A stretch of 64,000 nucleotides of DNA from Stutzerimonas nitrititolerans. GTDB lineage: Bacteria > Pseudomonadota > Gammaproteobacteria > Pseudomonadales > Pseudomonadaceae. The stretch spans positions 186,001-250,000 of the forward strand of contig NZ_RFFL01000004.1 in NCBI RefSeq assembly GCF_003696285.1, written 5' to 3'. A model generated the notes under the pieces. That model was not told the DNA's origin and ran no database searches. It saw only the letters and a program-made list of their open reading frames with translations. This document shows, piece by piece, positions 61,124 through 64,000 of the stretch (position 1 is its first letter; every line of letters starts with the position of its first letter). The translations under genes were made by a program, and so were the position numbers.

Positions 61124-61725
61124 CCCCCATCTTTCACAGATCCCAAGGCGGCGCGGTATTACTCGTTTCCCTCGTGATGCTGTTGGTGCTGACCGTGCTA
61201 GCAGTCAGCAGCATGCGCGGTGTCACTCTCGAATCGCGTATCACCGCAAACCGCGCTCACGACATGAAATTCCAGAATGTTGCCGACGCAGCTCTTCGCG
61301 AAGCCGAATTCCGCTTCTATGGTCCGGGAAACCTGGCCGACAAACTGGAAGCCAATGCTCAAAACTGTTCCACATCAAACACATTGAATCCAAACGGTCT
61401 CAATAAGCCCTGTCTGCTCGAAATCAAGACCGATAGCTTGCTTGCCTTCGTCGAGCAACCCGAACTGATAAGCGGCAACTTTCTCGAGGTATCTTCCAGT
61501 ATCTGGATGCCTTATCGCGGCACCGACCCCGAAGCCGAAACCGAAGGCGATGCGTACTACCACAGCATTCTGGCGGACGAAGCCAGCAACGCTGCCGTCA
61601 ATGCCGAATACGGCGGTCGCGGCGAGGGAAGTGGCACCTTCTTCTACCTCAACAATGGCAAGACCGGCGACTCCATGTATCTACAGTCGACGCACGCCAA
61701 CATCTACCTTGGCCTTAACAATTGA
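61120..61725 (+). CDS. pilX: Type IV pilus assembly protein PilX
   Basis: A 201-residue minor pilin: RSQGGAVLLVSLVMLLVLTVL is the PilX-type leader/helix, followed by SRITANRAHDMKFQNVADAALREAE, shortened here to AADAALREAE-like form seen as VADAALREAE. It starts by ATGA overlap with pilW. The N-terminal Q-G-G lacks Phe at +1, as usual for PilX. Confidence 0.88.
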   Translation: MTPIFHRSQGGAVLLVSLVMLLVLTVLAVSSMRGVTLESRITANRAHDMKFQNVADAALREAEFRFYGPGNLADKLEANAQNCSTSNTLNPNGLNKPCLLEIKTDSLLAFVEQPELISGNFLEVSSSIWMPYRGTDPEAETEGDAYYHSILADEASNAAVNAEYGGRGEGSGTFFYLNNGKTGDSMYLQSTHANIYLGLNN

Positions 61726-61736
61726 GAGCCGACATC

Positions 61737-64000
61737 ATGCTTCGTTTCCGCCTCCACTCTCATGCCAAGACGCTCTCGTATGCAGCCTTCGGCGTAATCC
61801 TGCTCAGCTCTGCCAACGCCTTTGCGACGGTATCTCAAAGCCCGTTGAGCCTGACCGTTGGCGTCCCCCCGAACATGCTGCTGACCCTCGATGACTCAGG
61901 CAGTATGCGTTGGGCCTTCGCTCCAGATAATAAAAACGGCTATTCCACCACTCGTCGCGCCAAATCGAGCACTTTCAACCCCCTCTACTACAACCCTGAG
62001 GCAAGTTACCAAGCGCCAATCGTCTTCGACGCTTCAGGTAACGAGAATCAGCTTTCCACCAGTTTCACCTCAGCACTGGTCAACGGTTATAACATCTCTC
62101 GCGGCAACTTGAACCTCTCAGACGACTATAAGGTGTCATGGACCTATGTACTGGAAGAAGGCTTACCTACCAGTTATGGTTACAGCAGTACCAGCAATCG
62201 GCTAGCTGAGAACCCTTCCAGCGATTTTTCTTGCTACGTCACCAACTTGAATAATCGACAGGAAAAAACCTGCGATACCGACTCAGGGAAAGTCATAACT
62301 ATCCGCCGTAATAACTCTGGCTCAGGCTGTACTGCCAGTGCCGATGGCTGGGCTAGCGGAGATTGTTCGTACAACAATAGTACCGGTCGCTATACGGGTA
62401 GCTGGGCACGCAAAGGTGTACCGGGGTACTATTACATTTACGACGCAACCAATTCTGCAAACTGTACGCCCGACAACGAAAGTTGTTATAGGCTCAAATT
62501 CGTTGAAAATGACGAGCAGCAGAACTTCGCCAACTGGTATTCCTTCTATCGCAACCGTGGCCTTGCCACCATTTCCGCGGCCGCCCTGGCCTTCTATGAC
62601 CTCTCTCCCGCCGTACGGATCAGTTGGCAGGGGCTGGGGCGCTGCACCAGCTTCAATGGAAATGACAGCAACTGTCGGAACAATGCCTTCAAGGCCTACT
62701 CTCCTGAGCACAAAGGACAACTTTATACTTGGCTGCAAAATATCAACTTCAACCAGAGCACGTACTTGCCGGCGGCCATGAAGCGGGCAGGCGAATTCTT
62801 CAAGACCTCCACGCCTTGGCAGAAGAACCCCAACGGTACTGGCAACACGACGCAAAATACCTACGCTTGTCGTGCCAGCTACCACATCATGATGACCGAC
62901 GGCCTGTGGAACGAATCGGTCAGCGCACCCAGCAGTTTCCGCCACGATGCCGCCAATTTCACCCTGCCAGATGGGCGCGCCTATGGTCAAAGAGCCCCTT
63001 ATTATGACAGCCAGAACAATACATTGGCTGACCTTGCCATGCATTATTGGGCAACAGACCTGAATCCAGACTTAGATAATGAGTTGCCAGCCTACATTCC
63101 CTTCAAGAGCGGCGACACCTCCACCGATTATTGGGATCCGCGCAATGACCCTGCCACTTGGCAGCATATGACAAATTTCATGATGGGCCTGGGTTTAACC
63201 GAAGCCATGGATCGCCCGGATATCCTTTGGGAGGGCGGGACCCACAAGGGTGCCGGCTACGATGCGCTATTGGCCGGCAATGCAAACTGGCCACCGGCTA
63301 GCGCTTCTAGCGGCAATAATAATGTCTATGACCTGTGGCATGCTGCAATAAACTCTCGCGGCGAATTCTTCAGCGTCGACAGTCCGGAAACCATGGTCCA
63401 AGCATTCGACGATATTCTTTCGCGTATTGCCGACCGCAAGTCCACCGCAGCTCGCCCCGCTATCAACTCCGGTCAGATCAGCACTGACGAGAACGACAAC
63501 GGTACGGTCAAGACCGTTTCCTACCAGACCTCCTATGCCAGCGACGATAATTGGTCAGGCGATGTCAAACGCTTCGAGAAAGCCTGGAACTCTCAAAGCA
63601 ACGCGTTTGAAACTACCGAAATATGGAGTGCCAAAGACAAGATGCCAGGCTGGCAAAACCGCAAGATCATGATTGCCGGTAATGGCAATAGCGGGCTGAT
63701 GGAATTCAACTGGGACAATGCCGGCTCCGCTGACACTACCGGCACTCTGGCGAACTTGCTCAGCCGCGATCCTGAAAATGCAAACGTAGTCGACAACTTA
63801 GGCAAACAGCGTCTGGAATATCTTCAAGGCGATCGCAGCGGTGAAGGCAGTATCTTCCGCCAGCGCAGCGGCGTGCTAGGTGACTTCTACGGTTCTAGCC
63901 CGGCCGTAGTGTCCGGGCCGCGCTATCTGATCAATTTCACCAACAGGCTCGAAGGCAACGCTGCCTATACGACCTTTGCAGAGGAAGTTGCCGGACGCAC
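61737..64000 (+). CDS. pilY1: PilY1 type IV pilus tip adhesin, 3' end missing
   Basis: The frame starts at ATG 61737 and stays open to the window end (754 codons). A signal peptide (about 1-30, ending ANAFA) is followed by a von Willebrand A-like region with a MIDAS motif Asp52-x-Ser54-x-Ser56 (LDDSGSM). Later come AAMKRAGEFF, HIMMTDGLWNE and GDFYGSSPAVV, where the PilY1 beta-propeller begins. PilY1 is the pilus-associated tip adhesin and mechanosensor. The C-terminal calcium-binding part is beyond the window. Two counted 60-base lines (62161-62220 and 62281-62340) are each 50% G+C, well below the neighbourhood. Confidence 0.92.
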   Translation, partial: MLRFRLHSHAKTLSYAAFGVILLSSANAFATVSQSPLSLTVGVPPNMLLTLDDSGSMRWAFAPDNKNGYSTTRRAKSSTFNPLYYNPEASYQAPIVFDASGNENQLSTSFTSALVNGYNISRGNLNLSDDYKVSWTYVLEEGLPTSYGYSSTSNRLAENPSSDFSCYVTNLNNRQEKTCDTDSGKVITIRRNNSGSGCTASADGWASGDCSYNNSTGRYTGSWARKGVPGYYYIYDATNSANCTPDNESCYRLKFVENDEQQNFANWYSFYRNRGLATISAAALAFYDLSPAVRISWQGLGRCTSFNGNDSNCRNNAFKAYSPEHKGQLYTWLQNINFNQSTYLPAAMKRAGEFFKTSTPWQKNPNGTGNTTQNTYACRASYHIMMTDGLWNESVSAPSSFRHDAANFTLPDGRAYGQRAPYYDSQNNTLADLAMHYWATDLNPDLDNELPAYIPFKSGDTSTDYWDPRNDPATWQHMTNFMMGLGLTEAMDRPDILWEGGTHKGAGYDALLAGNANWPPASASSGNNNVYDLWHAAINSRGEFFSVDSPETMVQAFDDILSRIADRKSTAARPAINSGQISTDENDNGTVKTVSYQTSYASDDNWSGDVKRFEKAWNSQSNAFETTEIWSAKDKMPGWQNRKIMIAGNGNSGLMEFNWDNAGSADTTGTLANLLSRDPENANVVDNLGKQRLEYLQGDRSGEGSIFRQRSGVLGDFYGSSPAVVSGPRYLINFTNRLEGNAAYTTFAEEVAGR

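Overview
The window looks like chromosome of a G+C-rich member of the Pseudomonadaceae (Pseudomonas or Stutzerimonas type). The reasons are the phhR/phhABC locus, the gene order speA-yciH-thiO followed by a minor-pilin cluster, a PctA-type chemoreceptor, long Pseudomonas-style catabolic genes and several intergenic palindromic repeat families. No rRNA, tRNA, CRISPR array, phage or complete insertion sequence was found. Most genes are housekeeping or catabolic.

Layout. 1-5450: end of a thioredoxin-reductase-like gene, then a TyrR/GcsR-like enhancer-binding regulator that appears to drive an alanine/glycine:cation symporter and L-serine dehydratase through three inverted-repeat sites and a -24/-12 promoter. 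5838-10010: a CheB-CheR-PAS-histidine kinase-receiver fusion. 10368-14715: phhR divergent from phhA-phhB-phhC (Phe to Tyr to 4-hydroxyphenylpyruvate). 15011-19600: siderophore uptake locus (AraC regulator, Fur-box promoter, TonB receptor, DUF2218 protein, exported esterase). 19985-31672: amino-acid theme, with a PctA-like chemoreceptor, an NSS transporter, maiA, hpd, a Leu/Phe dehydrogenase, a fused indolepyruvate:ferredoxin oxidoreductase and an Lrp regulator. 31917-41970: a second chemoreceptor, DUF192 protein, 3-hydroxybutyrate dehydrogenase, Na+/H+ antiporter, endonuclease VIII-like glycosylase, pseudouridine synthase, PoxB-like ThDP enzyme, PepSY protein and DUF899 protein. 42066-44654: two PepSY proteins plus a two-component system resembling BqsRS/CarSR. 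45228-45806: a large inverted-repeat element directly before sbcD-sbcC. 51025-57114: PhyH dioxygenase, cyanase, diheme cytochrome c, acyl-CoA thioesterase, YjdM, speA, yciH. 57251-64000: thiO and then fimT/fimU-pilV-pilW-pilX-pilY1 (cut by the window end), in visibly more AT-rich DNA.

How the parts work together: PhhA, PhhB, PhhC and Hpd carry phenylalanine to homogentisate, and MaiA acts two steps later; hmgA and fahA are not in the window. The Leu/Phe dehydrogenase and indolepyruvate oxidoreductase give a second route for the carbon skeletons, and the chemoreceptor and transporter nearby would sense and import amino acids. 

The most unusual item is a family of about 280-bp structured elements (5447-5730, 14721-14991, 25492-25775, and a 55-bp miniature at 24327-24381). 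They have terminal inverted repeats, TA duplications and internal stems whose two arms change together between copies. Two copies bracket hpd.
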